From Ruegeria sp. 6PALISEP08 (lineage in GTDB: Bacteria > Pseudomonadota > Alphaproteobacteria > Rhodobacterales > Rhodobacteraceae): DNA of 64,000 bases. Below are positions 63,119 to 64,000 of the stretch, piece after piece. The stretch's first letter is position 1, and each line of letters opens with the position of its first letter. Location: NCBI RefSeq assembly GCF_001238295.1, contig NZ_LGXZ01000002.1, forward strand, positions 62,001 through 126,000, given 5' to 3'. Under the pieces are notes generated by a model. It was not told the origin of the DNA and did not search any database. It worked only from the letters and a program-made list of their open reading frames with translations. A program made the position numbers and the translations under genes.

Positions 63119-64000
63119 CTAAAGCGGCATTTTGCGCCACCGGTGCAGGATATCCCCCCCCACGTTCAGCGATTCAACAAGCTGGAATCGCGGCGCGGCC
63201 TCCAGCGTTTCAAGGCCCAATGATCCAACCGCTGAAAGCCCGTCGGCCCCGATGGTCAGCCCGGCAGTGAAGCCGACCAGTTCATCCACCAGATCTTCGG
63301 CCAGAAGAGACGCCGCAAGAGCGGCCCCGCCTTCGCAGAAAACACTGGTCAGACCGGCCTGCCCCAATTGCTGAAGCAAGTCCACCGCATCGATATGGTG
63401 ATCCTTCAACGCGCAAGGGATCAGCTTCGCGCCCAACCCCTCCCAGGCGCGGGCGCGCTCGGCATCCGGGTGATGGGCGTGACACAGCCAGACGGGAATG
63501 TTTGAGGCTGTGCGTGCCAGCTGACCCATCAGCGATATGTCCATGTGACGCGATACCACAACACGCACGGGCTGATGCGCGACACCAAGGTCCCGCACGG
63601 TCAGCGAGGGGTCATCGGCACGCGCCGTCCCTGCCCCTACCATGACCGCATCATGACGCGCGCGCATCGCATGAACTACGCGACGCGCCTTTGGGCCGGT
63701 GATCCATTGACTGTGCCCGGTCGACGTTGCAATCCGCCCGTCAAAGCTGCTGGCCAGTTTTAGGGTTACAAAGGGCCGCCCCTGTTCGGTTTTCAGGAAA
63801 AAACCGGCCAGATCATGCTCGGCCTGTTCTGCAAGAACACCTGTAACGACCTCGATCCCCGCCTCGCGCAACACGGCAAAGCCCAGCCCGGCCACACGCG
63901 GGTCGCTGTCTTCCACGGCGGACACTACGCGTGACACGCCAGCCGCAATCAACGCCTCGGCACAAGGTGGCGTTTTTCCGTGATGGGAACACGGTTCCAA
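63119..64000 (-). CDS. ribD: Bifunctional riboflavin deaminase/reductase (5' end missing)
   Basis: The last 293 residues are in the window; the gene runs off the right edge. EPCSHHGKTPPC is the zinc motif of the deaminase domain. The reductase domain follows: GRPFVTLKLASSFDGRIAT, WITGPKARRVVHAMRARHDAVMVGAGTA, CEGGAALAASLL (read in parts). It converts the first pyrimidine intermediate of the riboflavin pathway in two steps. Confidence 0.95.
   Translation of the reverse strand: MEPCSHHGKTPPCAEALIAAGVSRVVSAVEDSDPRVAGLGFAVLREAGIEVVTGVLAEQAEHDLAGFFLKTEQGRPFVTLKLASSFDGRIATSTGHSQWITGPKARRVVHAMRARHDAVMVGAGTARADDPSLTVRDLGVAHQPVRVVVSRHMDISLMGQLARTASNIPVWLCHAHHPDAERARAWEGLGAKLIPCALKDHHIDAVDLLQQLGQAGLTSVFCEGGAALAASLLAEDLVDELVGFTAGLTIGADGLSAVGSLGLETLEAAPRFQLVESLNVGGDILHRWRKMPL

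Noticed and set aside
1..64000. CRISPR arrays, rRNA genes, insertion-sequence transposases, prophage structural genes
   Set aside because: None was found: no regularly spaced repeats, no rRNA signatures, no transposase or phage structural motifs in any frame.

Overview
The window looks like chromosome from a marine alphaproteobacterium of the Rhodobacteraceae (Roseobacter group). The evidence is gene content and order: purD-xseA, ftsY followed by a permease and yciB/ispZ, rpiA-gor-hflK-hflC-DUF2065-degP, purA-DUF2842, nitrile hydratase, secG-pyrG, ribE-ribB-ribH-nusB, a periplasmic-binding-protein sugar-alcohol operon, and a tRNA-His that lacks G-1 and has A73. All assignments were made by reading the sequence and recalling protein families; no database search was run.

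Layout. 1-3549: 3' part of a sorbitol/mannitol operon (permease end, ATPase, sorbitol dehydrogenase, mannitol dehydrogenase). 3550-9991: a small mobilizable integrative element with a large serine recombinase, two small unknown proteins, a PemK/MazF-like protein, a possible oriT, a MobV-type relaxase broken by a frameshift, one more small ORF, and about 1 kb of gene-free DNA with several strong inverted repeats. 9992-18236: purD, xseA, a glutathione S-transferase gene broken by an amber codon at codon 5, an exported small protein, yhhN, ftsY, a DMT permease, yciB and a Crp/Fnr regulator. 18237-18455: a convergent gap holding a perfect CRP-type palindrome, a hairpin and a strong terminator, which is a good candidate for an unannotated small RNA. 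18456-33062: the degP/HflKC/gor/rpiA cluster, then a GST, L-serine dehydratase, a GFA protein, a DMT permease, ThiN, a large acidic protein, a GNAT, DUF2842 and PurA. 33286-44066: cobalt-type nitrile hydratase with its activator, secG, pyrG, bacterioferritin, a PEP-mutase-family lyase, two tandem TerB-like proteins with a PhnD-like protein, and a four-gene polar amino-acid ABC transporter.

44156-52123 is an 8-kb genomic island inserted at the 3' half of tRNA-His. A 46-bp copy of the tRNA 3' half (one mismatch) sits at the left end and the intact tRNA at the right end. A tyrosine integrase lies just inside the left end, and paired TTTGGGCA repeats lie just inside both ends. The cargo is a compact catabolic unit: a TAXI-type TRAP binding protein, a fused TRAP permease, a sulfatase without signal peptide, and a divergent LysR regulator. 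This suggests import of an organosulfate (or similar ester) followed by cytoplasmic hydrolysis.

52203-64000: GNAT, a 62-aa conserved protein, MmcB, an ArsR/SRPBCC pair with two operator-like repeats, a small membrane protein, a heavily decayed LuxR-type quorum-sensing regulator, then nusB, ribH, ribB (with a degenerate GTP cyclohydrolase II half) and ribE on the minus strand. A three-gene Kdo-linker capsule module (kpsS-like, wza-like, kpsC-like) on the plus strand separates ribE from ribD, which runs off the window.
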